Part shown: one piece after another, positions 1 to 8,659 of the stretch
How positions within the stretch are numbered: position 1 is the first letter of the stretch
How the letters are laid out: every line of letters begins with the position of its first letter
Origin: Actinomycetota bacterium
GTDB lineage: Bacteria > Actinomycetota > CADDZG01 > JAHWKV01 > JAOPZY01
Length of the DNA stretch: 64,000 nt
Assembly (NCBI GenBank): GCA_035765775.1
Contig: DASTWV010000059.1
Span: 186,001 to 250,000 of the forward strand
Direction of reading: 5' to 3'
Translations under genes and position numbers: made by a program
The notes under the pieces: generated by a model
Databases searched by the model: none
Told to the model about the DNA's origin: nothing
The model's input: the letters and a program-made list of their open reading frames with translations, nothing else

Positions 1-2178
1 GAGCCCGAGGCAGACGGACCGCAGGGCCGGGTCGGTGCCGTGGTGGGCGCCGTCGTCTGCCCGGGCCAGCGCCCGGTCGAACTGGCGCTGGAAGTGAGCG
101 ACCCAGGCCTCCACCTCGTCCGCCTCCTCCCGGGCTCCGAGGGTCCGGGCCGCGGCGAGGTCCTCCTCCGCATCGGTGTAGCGGCCGAGAACCGCTCGGG
201 CCCGGGCCCGCAGCACCCTGGGGGCGGCACCGTCGGACAGGGAGATGGCGGTGTCCAGCATGGCGATGGCCGCCTCGGCGTCGAAGCGGTCCAGAGCCGC
301 GGTGGCCGCGGCGACCAGCGCCATCGAGGCCTCCACCGCTTCGCCACCGAGGCGGGCGTGGTGGGCGAGGACGAGGGGCGGGACCAGCCGGCGGGACACA
401 AGCGCCCGGGATGCCTCCCGGTGGATGAGTGACCGGGCGGCGGGCGACACCGCGGCGTGGAGGGCATCCCGGATCAGGGCGTGGCGGAAGGCGAACACCC
501 CGCCCCGGTCCTCGAGGAGGCCCCGGCGCACGCCCTCCTCCAGGTGGTCGAGCAACTCCACGGGGCTGCCGCCGGTGACCGACACCAGGACATCCAGGTC
601 GACCTCGGGCCCGAGCACGGCCGCCGCCCGCAGGGTCCTGGCCGCCGGACCCAACCGGTCGCACCGGCGGGACACCGCCTCGGTGATCGAGGCCGGGACC
701 TCCCCCGTGTCCGGGGCAGCCGCCAGCTCGACAGCGAAGAGCGGGTTGCCGGCGCTGCGCCCGAAGACGGCGTCGGCGCGCTCGGCCCCCACGATGGCAG
801 CCACTGCGGCGCGGTCCAGCGGACCGAGCCGGAGAACGGTGCCGGCGTCGAGCCGGAATCCCTCGCCCGAGCGCACACCGAGGACCACCAGGACGGCGGC
901 ATCGGCGAGCGCCCGCTCCACCTGGGCGACCCAGGCCAGGGTGGCGGCGTCGGCGGCATGGGCGTCGTCCAGCACGATGACCGCGGGAGCCGTTGCGGCC
1001 ACTTCCCGCACGGCAGTCCGGAGCGCGCCCAGTAGGAGGGCCTGGCCAGCGCCGGGATCGGTCAGTGCGGCGAGCGTCGCGGCCTCGCCCGTCCCCGACC
1101 GGCCCAGCAGCGGGAGCAGCAGGCCGAGGCCAGCCGCCTCGGGAGCGTCACGACCTCCCGCGGTCAGGAGGTCGATGGCCTCGAGGACCGGTTGCAGGGG
1201 CAGGGTCCGGCCCAACTCGTCGCAGGTCACGAACGCTAGGTGGGCGCCCCCTGCCTGGGCGAGTGCCGCCCAGGTGCGGAGCAGCCGGGTCTTGCCCATG
1301 CCCGCCTCACCATCGACGACCACCACCCTGGCCTGCCCCCCGGCGGCGCGTGCTAGGGCAGCGTCCAGGACGGCCAGCTCGGGGGCCCGGCCGGGGAGGG
1401 CGCTGGCCGTCGGGCCGGCCGGCGCTCCGGCGAATTGCGGGGCGTCGAAGGGCGTCCCCCGCAGGAGGGCTGCGTGCAGGTCGGAGGTCTCCGCACCGGG
1501 GTCGGTACCCAGGTCCTCGGCGAGACGCTCGGCGAACCGGGCGTACGCCGCCAGCGCCGAGGCCGGCCTGCCGCTGGCGCCGAGCGCCGCCATCAGGGTG
1601 CGCAACGCCGCCTCGTCGTAGCCGTCGCGGGCGAGGGCCTGCTCGGCCAGCTCGGCGGCGACCAGCGGCTCCCCGGCGGCAAGGGCGGCACTGGCGCCCA
1701 CTCTCTGTGCGCGCCCGATCGCCCGGCTGGCTGCCGCCCGTTCCGCTGCCGCCCACTCGGCGTCGGCCTCGCCGGCCAGGAAGGGGCCGCGCACCATCGC
1801 CAGCGCGGCGCCTGCTGCCGTGCGGGCGGCGGCGAAGGCCCCGGCCTGGAATCGGCGCTCCGCCTCGTCAGCGAGGTCGCCCAGAGCCACGACATCGACC
1901 CAGTCGCAGGCGAGCGTGTAGCCGGCTCCGGAACGCGCCAGGCGCCCCGCCCCCAGCACCCGGCGCAGCCGGCTGACCAGCACGGCCACCTGGTGGGCGG
2001 GATCGGCCGGCGCGCCCTCGGGCCACAGGATGTCGACGAGCACATCGACGCCGACCGGCCTGGAGCGGCCCAGGGCCAGCGCCGCCACGAGGGTGCGGGC
2101 CTTGCGGCTACCGAGCGCTGCCGCGTCCAGGCCCTCGACCCGGAGGTCGCCGAGCAACCGGATCCGCAGATCCTGCAT
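1..2178 (-). CDS. SARP-type transcriptional regulator with AAA ATPase domain (3' end outside window)
   Basis: Translating the minus strand from the ATG at 2178 gives 726 residues that run off the left edge of the window. The first ~95 residues resemble an OmpR-type winged helix, and the next ~150 a bacterial transcriptional activation (BTAD) domain, as in SARP regulators. An ATPase domain follows, with a Walker A motif GEAGMGKT near residue 290 and a Walker B stretch VIVLDDAH near residue 400. Such proteins activate transcription, often of secondary metabolism or signalling operons, but no target is evident here. Its C-terminal domain (commonly TPR or LuxR-like) is not visible. High confidence in family, low in function. 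Confidence 0.85.
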   Translation of the reverse strand, partial: MQDLRIRLLGDLRVEGLDAAALGSRKARTLVAALALGRSRPVGVDVLVDILWPEGAPADPAHQVAVLVSRLRRVLGAGRLARSGAGYTLACDWVDVVALGDLADEAERRFQAGAFAAARTAAGAALAMVRGPFLAGEADAEWAAAERAAASRAIGRAQRVGASAALAAGEPLVAAELAEQALARDGYDEAALRTLMAALGASGRPASALAAYARFAERLAEDLGTDPGAETSDLHAALLRGTPFDAPQFAGAPAGPTASALPGRAPELAVLDAALARAAGGQARVVVVDGEAGMGKTRLLRTWAALAQAGGAHLAFVTCDELGRTLPLQPVLEAIDLLTAGGRDAPEAAGLGLLLPLLGRSGTGEAATLAALTDPGAGQALLLGALRTAVREVAATAPAVIVLDDAHAADAATLAWVAQVERALADAAVLVVLGVRSGEGFRLDAGTVLRLGPLDRAAVAAIVGAERADAVFGRSAGNPLFAVELAAAPDTGEVPASITEAVSRRCDRLGPAARTLRAAAVLGPEVDLDVLVSVTGGSPVELLDHLEEGVRRGLLEDRGGVFAFRHALIRDALHAAVSPAARSLIHREASRALVSRRLVPPLVLAHHARLGGEAVEASMALVAAATAALDRFDAEAAIAMLDTAISLSDGAAPRVLRARARAVLGRYTDAEEDLAAARTLGAREEADEVEAWVAHFQRQFDRALARADDGAHHGTDPALRSVCLGL

Positions 2179-2361
2179 GGGGCCATGATGAAGCGAGGGC
2201 GGGCTCAGCGGTGCGGGTCTCCCGCTTTCGAGTCGCCGGGAAGGGCCACCCTGGGTGGACGGGTTCAGGGGCGTCGAAGGGCCTGGGGGCTCCTGATCAC
2301 GGGACCAAGCTGTGCGGCCTCCCGGGCAACCGATTGCCGCCGCACCTTGGTGCCGGGGGTT

Positions 2362-2387
2362 CCTCTCAATAGAACCTCTCAATAGAA
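2362..2387. repeat. Tandem 13-bp duplication
   Basis: The unit CCTCTCAATAGAA occurs twice back to back (2362-2374 and 2375-2387) in the 380-bp gap between the SARP gene and the DUF222-HNH gene. It is AT-richer than the flanks. No function is apparent; it may be a replication-slippage scar. Confidence 0.7.
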
Positions 2388-2501
2388 CCCTGCTGACGGG
2401 CTGTCTTCATGCGGTGTCCCGCCTCGCGCGGTGCCCACATCAAAATTCTGGCGACTTTTTTTGCTGGGGCGCGTTTTTGGCCGTTCCCTGTCGTACCCGT
2501 G

Positions 2502-2510
2502 TGCTAGTGT
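2502..2510 (+). promoter_or_regulatory. Extended -10 promoter candidate for the DUF222-HNH gene
   Basis: TGCTAGTGT matches an extended -10 (TG-n-TAnnnT). Transcription would begin near 2517, inside the LexA-type box, about 40 bp before the ATG at 2559. No good -35 hexamer is seen at the right spacing, which is common for extended -10 promoters. Confidence 0.45.
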
Positions 2511-2519
2511 CCTGGTTAT

Positions 2520-2533
2520 CGAACTGGTGTTCG
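2520..2533 (+). promoter_or_regulatory. LexA (SOS) box
   Basis: CGAAC-TGGT-GTTCG is a perfect palindrome with the 4-bp spacer of the actinobacterial SOS box (CGAAC-N4-GTTCG). It sits 25 bp before the start of the DUF222-HNH gene and over the predicted transcription start. LexA bound here would repress transcription until DNA damage. In mycobacteria, members of the 13E12/DUF222 family are among known LexA-controlled genes, so site and gene agree. Confidence 0.75.
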
Positions 2534-2558
2534 TGTAGATGGATGCAAGGAGAGCGGG

Positions 2559-3745
2559 ATGGAGACTGCGATGCTGGAGGCGATGCCGGCTGCGGAGCTG
2601 GCCGGGGCGATTTCCTCGCAGCATGCCGTGGTGGTGGCCGCCCAGGCGGAGCTGATCTCCTTGATCGCTGCGTTCGACGCCCGGGAGGGTTGGCGGGCCG
2701 ACGGGGCCAAGTCGATGGCCGCCTGGCTGGTCGCCGGCCTGCACGTCACCTACGCCACCGCCTCGGAATGGGTGGGCCTCGCTGCGGCGCTGCCCGGGTT
2801 GCCGGCGCTGGCGTCGTCGCTGTCCTCGGGGGCGCTGAACCTGGAATCTGCGGCCGCGGCCGCCAAGCTGGTGGGCGGGGATGCCTCGGGGGCGGTGACC
2901 GATGCGGGGGTGACTGCGGAGGCCGAGGCCCTGCCCGCCGACTTCCTGCGCACCGCGGTGCGCCGCCAGGAGCAGGTGGCGGCCCAGGAATCCGGCGAAC
3001 GGCCCCGGCCAGGTTTTCGTGGTCGCATTCGGCCGACGGCTGGACCACCTTCCGGGGCAGCCTGCCCCCCGCCGAGGGCGCAGCGGTGATCGCCGCGGTG
3101 CAGCGGGCGGAGACCGACGAGCCCGACCCGGCTACCGGTGCGTTCGACCCGCCCGAGGTCCGGGCCGCCGAGGGCCTGGTGGCGCTGGCCTCCACCGCCC
3201 TGCGGGAGGACGCCGACCCGGACCGGGCCTGCGTCGTGGTGCACGTCTCGGTGGAGGCCCTGGTGTCGGGCCGGGGCATAGGGGAGCTGGAGAGCGGGGG
3301 TGCCATCCCGGCCTCGGTGGTGCGCCGGCTGGCGTGCGACGGGCGGATCGAGGCGGTGCTGGAGATGGGAGGAGCCATCGTGCACATCGGGGCGGCCCGC
3401 CAGGCGATCCCGCCCCATATCACCCGTCAGCTCAAGTACCGGGACAAGACCTGCCGGTTCCCGGGCTGCGGCGCCCGCCGCCATCTGCACGGCCACCACC
3501 TCATCCACTCCGCCGATGGCGGGCCGACCAAGGTGCGGAATCTGGCCCTCCTGTGCCAACGGCATCACACCCTGGTGCACGACGGGGGCTGGTCGGTGAC
3601 GGGCAATCCCGAGCCCGGGCCGGGGGCCCGGGACCAGCTGCAGTTCCTGCGGCCGGACGGGACCCTCTTCGTGCCCCACACACCGCCGGGGCTGCCGGCG
3701 GTGGCGGGCATGGATCTCATGGCCGCCTTACGGAGCCGGGAGTGA
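2559..3745 (+). pseudogene. DUF222/HNH endonuclease-domain protein (13E12-like), frameshifted
   Basis: The ATG at 2559 has a good ribosome binding site (AAGGAG, 2549-2554). The first frame encodes a DUF222 domain for ~145 residues and then continues out of frame to a stop at 3089. The rest of DUF222 and a C-terminal HNH nuclease domain continue in another frame to 3745. Its HNH part has CRFPGCG, HLHGHH, and LLCQRHHTLVHDGGW, so zinc and catalytic residues are intact. The two frames join if one base is added near the C-run at 3003-3006. Whole length would be ~395 residues, typical of the family. This may be a real mutation, an assembly error or recoding. The gene carries a LexA box upstream. 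Confidence 0.75.
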
Positions 3746-3861
3746 CGATGGCCCGGACGCGTCTCGCCCGCCCCGAGGGGGCGGGGGTGGACACGCGGGC
3801 CGGGCGGCCCGGGCGGGGTTCCGGCGAGGCGAAGGCTGCCGTTCTGCGGGACGGGCCGGTG

Positions 3862-4971
3862 TCAGCGCCGGGCGAGGGCCTGGCTCTTGTCCCGCAGGGC
3901 GCCCAGCAGCTCTTGGAAGGCCTTGTGAAAGTTGTCCACTCCCTGATCCTCAAGGGTGTGGGCCACGTCCTCCATGTCGATGCCGAGGTCGGCCAGGGCC
4001 TGCAGGGCACGGCGCGCCCCATCGGCGTCGGCGTCGATGGTGCGGGCCAGCACGCCCCGGTCCTCGAAGGCGGTGATGGTCTTCTCCGGCAACGTATTGA
4101 CAGTATCCGGGCCGATGAGCTCATCGACGTACAGGGTCTCCGGGTAGGCAGGATTCTTGGTGGAGGTGGAGGCCCACAGCGGCCGCTGGAGATGCGCCCC
4201 GGCCGCGGCCAGGCGCTCCCAGCGCTCCCCGGAGAACTGCTCGCGGAAGAGTTGGTAGGCAACCTGGGCCTGGGCCAAGGCCGCTTTGCCCAGCAGGCCC
4301 TTCCCAGAGTCGCCCAGGGCTCCCAGCCGCTTGTCCACCTCGGTGTCCACGCGGCTGACGAAAAACGACGCCACGCTGTGCACCTGCCTCGGGTCCCCGC
4401 CCGTGGCCAGGAAAGTCTCCAGGCCGCTGAGGTACGCCTCGATGACGTCGGCGTAGCGGCTGAGCGAGAAGATCAGCGTGATGTTGATGCTCCGGCCCTC
4501 CGCCACCATGGTCTTGATTGCCGGCACGCCCTCCGCCGTGGCAGGGATCTTGACCAGCACGTTGGGCTGCGCGATCCGCTCGTGGAGGCCTCGGGCGGCC
4601 GCAATGGTGCCTTCGGTGTCCCGGGCCAGCTCGGGAGCCACCTCCACCGAGATGAAGCCGTCGTCGCCCCGGCTCTCGTCGTAGGTGGGGCGCAGGATGC
4701 GGAGGGCGTGGTTGATGTCCTCCAGCACCATCTCCCAGTAGGCATCCTCCACGGGGCGGCCCTCGGCGATCAGGCGGCCGAACTGCTCGTCGTAGGCGTC
4801 CGACCCTTCGATGGCCTTGGCGAAGATCGTGGGATTGGACGTCACGCCCCGGATGCCGTCGGAGACCATCCGGGCCAGGGTCCCCTCCAGCAGGTAAGGG
4901 CGGGTGAGGTTGTCCAACCAGGGGCTCTGCCCCTGCTCCTCGTACAGCCGTTGCAGCTTGGTCCGAAGCAT
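3862..4971 (-). CDS. tal: Transaldolase
   Basis: This 369-residue protein transfers dihydroxyacetone units between sedoheptulose-7-phosphate and glyceraldehyde-3-phosphate in the non-oxidative pentose phosphate pathway. Its N-terminal SNPTIFAKAI and the segment NVLVKIPATAEG with the Schiff-base lysine are diagnostic; FFVSRVDTEVD and STSTKNPAYPETLYV are also typical of the actinobacterial class. The start at 4971 (MLRTKLQRL) is preceded by GGAG and fits family length; the open frame extends further upstream without homology. gnd and zwf of the oxidative branch lie ~48 kb away in this window. Confidence 0.95.
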   Translation of the reverse strand: MLRTKLQRLYEEQGQSPWLDNLTRPYLLEGTLARMVSDGIRGVTSNPTIFAKAIEGSDAYDEQFGRLIAEGRPVEDAYWEMVLEDINHALRILRPTYDESRGDDGFISVEVAPELARDTEGTIAAARGLHERIAQPNVLVKIPATAEGVPAIKTMVAEGRSINITLIFSLSRYADVIEAYLSGLETFLATGGDPRQVHSVASFFVSRVDTEVDKRLGALGDSGKGLLGKAALAQAQVAYQLFREQFSGERWERLAAAGAHLQRPLWASTSTKNPAYPETLYVDELIGPDTVNTLPEKTITAFEDRGVLARTIDADADGARRALQALADLGIDMEDVAHTLEDQGVDNFHKAFQELLGALRDKSQALARR

Positions 4972-5074
4972 GGTGACTCTCCATTCTCGAGACAGGCTGC
5001 CCCTGTCAGCAGTGTATGTACCCCGATTGCCTGGGTAAGGGTCCTGGTGGACGGTTCGGAGAAAGGAGCCCTTC

Positions 5075-5617
5075 ATGCGCAATGGAACCGCTCCCTCGCC
5101 CCTTCGCACGGTGGTCGACGGGGCCGCCGCCGGGCTCATGGGGACGATCGCCATGGACGCGGTGCGCTACGCCGAGGCCCGCCGCTCGGGCAGCACCGGC
5201 AGCTTCAAGGACTTCGAGTTGGCCCGGGCGGTCCGGGGCTGGGACTCCGCTCCTGCCCCCGGGCAGTTCGGGCGGCGCCTCATCGAGGGCCTGCGCCAGA
5301 AGCCGCTCGACGCCAGCAAGGCCCAACCCACAACGGCGGCCGTGCACGTGGCCACCGGGGCATTGTGGGGGGCGCTGTTCGGGCTGGTGGCCGGCTCCCT
5401 GGACCGGGGGCGCTGGGCCTGGGCCGTGCTCTACGGTCCTCTGGTCTGGGGTGCGAACTACGGCGTCCTGAGCGCACTCGGCCTCTACCGGGGGGTCACC
5501 GAGGAGGAGCCCTCCTCGGTGGCCAAGGACATCGGGGTCCACCTGGTCTACGGCCTGTCTGGTGCGCTGGCGTACCGCCTCGTGCACCGCCGGGCACGCT
5601 CTCGGCCCACCGGCTGA
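5075..5617 (+). CDS. Membrane protein of unknown function
   Basis: The product has 180 residues with hydrophobic stretches near residues 12-30, 88-108, 116-136 and 152-170 and resembles the DUF1440/YagU-like integral membrane proteins. It has no catalytic motif that I recognise. Start 5075 has an extended Shine-Dalgarno, GAGAAAGGAG, of the kind shared by stress genes in this window. It is followed 5 bp later by the cytidylate-kinase-like gene, so the two are probably co-transcribed with moeA. Confidence 0.6.
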   Translation: MRNGTAPSPLRTVVDGAAAGLMGTIAMDAVRYAEARRSGSTGSFKDFELARAVRGWDSAPAPGQFGRRLIEGLRQKPLDASKAQPTTAAVHVATGALWGALFGLVAGSLDRGRWAWAVLYGPLVWGANYGVLSALGLYRGVTEEEPSSVAKDIGVHLVYGLSGALAYRLVHRRARSRPTG

Positions 5618-5622
5618 GACCG

Positions 5623-6270
5623 ATGGCGGCCCTGGTCGTCACCATCTCATCCAGCTACGGGGCCGGCGGGAGCATCGTGGGCCCCCGGGTGGCCGAAGAG
5701 CTGGGACTGCCGTACTGGGACCGGGCGTGGGCACCCGAGGCGGTCGCCCGGGCGGGCGGTGAGGCAGCGCGGGAAGGCCTGAGCCTCGAGGAGCACGCCG
5801 ACGGAGTCCTGCGCCGGCTCTTCACGGCCGCCGCCCGGATGCCGGCGGCCGTGGGCGCGATCGCTCCCCCGCCCACGGCGCCCCTCAGTGACGAGGAGCG
5901 CTTCCGGGCCGCCAACGAGGCGGGGATCCTGGACCTCGTCCGCCGGGGGGGCGGGGTCATCCGCGGCCGGGGGGCGGCAGCGTTCCTCGGCAGGCAGCCC
6001 GGATGCCTGCATGTCCGCCTGGATGGCCCCGAAGCCACTAGGCTCGCCCTGGGGATGCGCATCGAGGGCATTGACGAGCAGGAGGCGCGCCGGCGCCTGG
6101 TGGCGACCGACCGCACCCGGGAGCAGTATGTCCGGCGCTTCTACAGCCGCGACGTGCACGACCCGGAGCTCTACGACCTGACCCTGGACACCGGCGAGAC
6201 CGACCTCGCGGCGTGCACCGGGATCATCGTGGAGGCCGCCCGGACGCACATGAACCGCCAGGCAACGTGA
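5623..6270 (+). CDS. Cytidylate kinase-like family protein
   Basis: A 215-residue P-loop protein begins MAALVVTISSSYGAGG; the SSYGAGG loop replaces the usual GxGKS, as in the cytidylate-kinase-like (Cytidylate_kin_2) family. Later segments IRGRGAAAFL, RMRIEG-type and YDLTLDTG are also typical. Members are found as stand-alone regulators or nucleotide kinases of unproven substrate; true Cmk activity should not be assumed. The stop overlaps the GTG start of moeA (GTGA), implying translational coupling. Confidence 0.8.
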   Translation: MAALVVTISSSYGAGGSIVGPRVAEELGLPYWDRAWAPEAVARAGGEAAREGLSLEEHADGVLRRLFTAAARMPAAVGAIAPPPTAPLSDEERFRAANEAGILDLVRRGGGVIRGRGAAAFLGRQPGCLHVRLDGPEATRLALGMRIEGIDEQEARRRLVATDRTREQYVRRFYSRDVHDPELYDLTLDTGETDLAACTGIIVEAARTHMNRQAT

Positions 6271-7487
6271 CCGTGCTCGTGCCGGCGCAGGAGCTGGTGG
6301 ACCGGATGCTGGCCACGGTCTCGCCACTGCTGCCGGTGGCGCTCCCCCTGCGCGCGGCCGCCGGACGGGTGGCCGCCGAGCCCGTCCGGGCCCCGTCCCG
6401 GCTCCCCCGCTTCACCAACTCGGCCATGGACGGCTTCGCAGTGCGGGCCAGCGACCTGCACGGCTCCGGCCCGGTCCGCCTGCGCATTGCCGGGCACGCC
6501 TGGGCGGGCGAGCCGTGGGGTGGGTCGGTCGGCGAGGGCCAAGCGGTCCAGATCGCCACCGGCGCGGCCCTGCCCCTGGGGGCCGACACCGTCATCCCGG
6601 TGGAAGCGGTCGCTGTCGAGGAGGGCTGGGTCGTGGTGCCCGCCGGTGCCCCGCCGGGCGCGCACGTGCGCCGGGCGGGCGAGGACGTGACCGAGCAGGA
6701 CGTCGTCGTGCCCGCGGGAGCCGTGCTGGGACCGGGCCAGGTGGCGGCGTGCGCCGCGCTGGGCATCCGTCACGTGGTCGTGCACCCGCCCGCCCGGGTG
6801 GCGATCGTCCCCACGGGCAGCGAGGTGCGCGCTGCCGGCGACGCGCTTGGCCCCGGAGACATCCACGACGCCGTGTCCCCCGCCCTGGCCATGCTGCTCG
6901 GCGAGATCGGCGCCTACGCCTGCCCCCACCCCCCCGTCCCGGACAGCGCCCCGGACATCATGGCCGCCCTCGGCCAGGCCGCCCTCGAATGCGACCTGCT
7001 GCTCACCATCGGGGGGGTGTCGGCGGGCGAGCGCGACCTGGTCCGCCGGCTGAACACCGTGGGCCACATCGATCCGTTCCAGGTGGCGCTCCGCCCCGCC
7101 AAGCCCTTCGCCTTCGGCAAGCTCTTCGACCGGCCCCTGGTGGGGCTGCCCGGGAACCCGGGGGCGGCGCTCATTGCCTTCGAGGTGCTCGCCCGGCCCG
7201 TCATCCTGCGCCTCCAGGGCCGCCCGGCGCTCCCCCGGCCCGCCGTCCGGGCGGTCCTCACCGAGCCCCTCGAAGGGTCGCCCGACCGGCTCCGGCTGGT
7301 CGCCGTCCAGGTCTGGCGGGACGGGCAGGGCGGGCTGCTCGCCCGGCCGGTGGCGCACCAGGGTGCCGGCATGGTGGCTGCGCTGGCGGCGGCCCAGGGT
7401 TGGGCCTACGTTGCACCCGGAGCCGGCTCCCGGCCGGCGGGCGACGAGATCGACGTGGCCCTGCTGACCGAGCCCGGCTGCCAGTAA
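6267..7487 (+). CDS. moeA: Molybdopterin molybdenumtransferase MoeA
   Basis: This 406-residue protein inserts molybdate into adenylylated molybdopterin to complete molybdenum cofactor. Seen are the N-terminal ...PRFTNSAMDGFAVRA segment, IATGAALPLGADTVIPVE, a central IVPTGSEVR and DLLLTIGGVSAGERD of the MoCF-binding domain, and LVGLPGNPGAALIAFE near the C-terminal domain. The GTG start at 6267 overlaps the stop of the previous gene; a second GTG at 6273 is possible. A molybdenum/bis-MGD formate dehydrogenase lies 1-6 kb downstream, a likely client. Confidence 0.95.
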   Translation: MTVLVPAQELVDRMLATVSPLLPVALPLRAAAGRVAAEPVRAPSRLPRFTNSAMDGFAVRASDLHGSGPVRLRIAGHAWAGEPWGGSVGEGQAVQIATGAALPLGADTVIPVEAVAVEEGWVVVPAGAPPGAHVRRAGEDVTEQDVVVPAGAVLGPGQVAACAALGIRHVVVHPPARVAIVPTGSEVRAAGDALGPGDIHDAVSPALAMLLGEIGAYACPHPPVPDSAPDIMAALGQAALECDLLLTIGGVSAGERDLVRRLNTVGHIDPFQVALRPAKPFAFGKLFDRPLVGLPGNPGAALIAFEVLARPVILRLQGRPALPRPAVRAVLTEPLEGSPDRLRLVAVQVWRDGQGGLLARPVAHQGAGMVAALAAAQGWAYVAPGAGSRPAGDEIDVALLTEPGCQ

Positions 7488-7492
7488 GAATC

Positions 7493-7521
7493 TTGACAGT
7501 AAGCTTCTTGTCAGCTATCAT
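7493..7521 (+). promoter_or_regulatory. Housekeeping-type promoter of hsp20 with overlapping palindromic operator
   Basis: TTGACA (7493-7498), a 17-bp spacer and TATCAT (7516-7521) form a near-consensus sigma-70-type promoter. An 18/20-type palindrome lies across it at 7494-7513: TGACA, two bases, AAGCTT, two bases, TGTCA. A protein bound there would block RNA polymerase. The MarR-family gene downstream in the same unit is the obvious candidate; HspR (HAIR) or CIRCE sequences are not present. Confidence 0.7.
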
Positions 7522-7560
7522 CTGTGTAGCAAGGTATGACTGGCTGAGGAGGTGACTGGT

Positions 7561-8079
7561 ATGGCAATTGCAGTGCGGCGGTTCTCCCCCTGGTCCAGCT
7601 TCAACGAGCTGCAGCGGGAGACCGACCAGTTGATGCGCAACGTCCTGGCAGGCGCAGGGATGTTCGGTGGGACCCCGGCCCTGGCGTCGGGCGGCCAGCA
7701 GTCGGGGGCCTGGATGCCGGCGGTGGACGTGCTCGCTCGGGACAAGGACATCGTGGTGCGGGCCGAACTGCCCGGCATCGACCCCTCCCGGGACGTCGAG
7801 ATCTCGGTGCACGACGGCGTGCTGACCGTGCGCGGCGAGCGCCGGCAGGAGGAACAGACCAAGGACGACCGCTACATGCGAGTCGAGCGCCGCTACGGAT
7901 CCTTCGAGCGCACCCTGGCCATCCCCGAGGGCGTGAACCCGGAGGGCATCCAGGCGTCGTACGACAACGGCGTGCTCGAGGTCACCATCCCGGGCGCGGC
8001 CCAGGAATCGGCGCCCCGGCGGATCCCGGTGCAGGTTGCCGCCACGGCCATGCCGGCGGCAGACGGGCACGAAGCGTAG
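7561..8079 (+). CDS. Hsp20/alpha-crystallin family small heat shock protein
   Basis: The 172-residue protein is an ATP-independent holdase chaperone. The alpha-crystallin domain runs from about residue 55 to 150: WMPAVDVLARDKDIVVRAELPG, then ISVHDGVLTVRGERR and the closing ASYDNGVLEVTIP. The short N-terminus has the usual FNELQRETDQLM helix. The ATG at 7561 is chosen because AGGAGG ends seven bases upstream; a GTG at 7552 lies directly on that site. It is followed by a hairpin and a marR gene on the same strand. Confidence 0.95.
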   Translation: MAIAVRRFSPWSSFNELQRETDQLMRNVLAGAGMFGGTPALASGGQQSGAWMPAVDVLARDKDIVVRAELPGIDPSRDVEISVHDGVLTVRGERRQEEQTKDDRYMRVERRYGSFERTLAIPEGVNPEGIQASYDNGVLEVTIPGAAQESAPRRIPVQVAATAMPAADGHEA

Positions 8080-8105
8080 GGTCGAGCGCAGTCCGGAAGG
8101 GAGGA

Positions 8106-8127
8106 CCCGCAGAGACCTCTCTGCGGG
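8106..8127 (+). terminator. Strong hairpin between hsp20 and marR
   Basis: CCCGCAGAG and CTCTGCGGG form a 9-bp perfect stem around the loop ACCT. There is no T-run, so it may pause or attenuate, or protect the hsp20 mRNA 3' end, rather than terminate fully. A second short palindrome (CCCTCGCGAGGG) follows at once. Confidence 0.5.
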
Positions 8128-8164
8128 TTCCCTCGCGAGGGGACCGAGGGGACCGAGGCCACTG

Positions 8165-8659
8165 ATGGCGGGACTGGAGAGCGAGGCGCGGCTGCTCGGG
8201 GCCTCCCTGGGACTGGCCGGGCACCTGGAGCACATTGCCCGCCACCTGGACCGGGTCCGGAGCCGCGCCCTCGCCCTGGAGGGGCTGACCCCGCGGGATG
8301 TCGAGGTGCTGAACGCCCTCGGGCGAGCCGGCCCCCCGTACCGCCTCTCGCAGGGGCAGCTGGCGCGCAGCGCCCAGCTCACATCGGGGGGCATGACCGG
8401 GCAGGCGGACCGCATGGAACTGGCCGGCTGGGTCACCCGGAGCCCCGATCCCGACGACCGCCGGGGGGTGCTGATCTGCCTCACCGAGGCGGGCCAGGCA
8501 GTGCTGCAACGCTCGCTCGGGACCTACCTCGGGGACGCCGACCGGGCGCTGGCGGTGCTGGATACCAGAGACCGGGCCGCGCTGGCCGTGCTGCTGGCCC
8601 GGGTGGTCTCCGGCCTCAGCGAGGAGCCGCCCCCCGGGAGCCGTCGCGGGGGCTCATAG
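8165..8659 (+). CDS. MarR-family transcriptional regulator
   Basis: A 164-residue winged-helix protein: an N-terminal dimerisation helix, then TPRDVEVLNAL, YRLSQGQLARSAQLTSGGMTGQADRMELAGWV (helix-turn-helix) and the wing SPDPDDRRGVLICLTEAG, whose D-x-R-R is the family hallmark. MarR proteins bind ~20-bp palindromes and usually regulate themselves; the palindrome over the hsp20 promoter fits. The 3' end overlaps that of the convergent NrfD-type gene by 44 bp. Confidence 0.9.
   Translation: MAGLESEARLLGASLGLAGHLEHIARHLDRVRSRALALEGLTPRDVEVLNALGRAGPPYRLSQGQLARSAQLTSGGMTGQADRMELAGWVTRSPDPDDRRGVLICLTEAGQAVLQRSLGTYLGDADRALAVLDTRDRAALAVLLARVVSGLSEEPPPGSRRGGS

Noticed and set aside
245-1621. Long plus-strand open frames over the SARP gene (also 40-432, 993-1976, 1435-2385)
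   Set aside because: Composition is Arg/Ala/Pro-rich with no domain; the minus frame carries a continuous SARP/AAA protein through the whole region.
4972-5074. Sigma-B-type promoter before 5075 (GTGT-N17-GGGTA)
   Set aside because: -35 is GTGT, not GTTT; too weak to count among the regulon sites.
3019-6270. 1083-residue plus-strand frame
   Set aside because: It joins shadow frames over the HNH gene and antisense of transaldolase to the true cytidylate-kinase-like gene at 5623; only the last part is coding.
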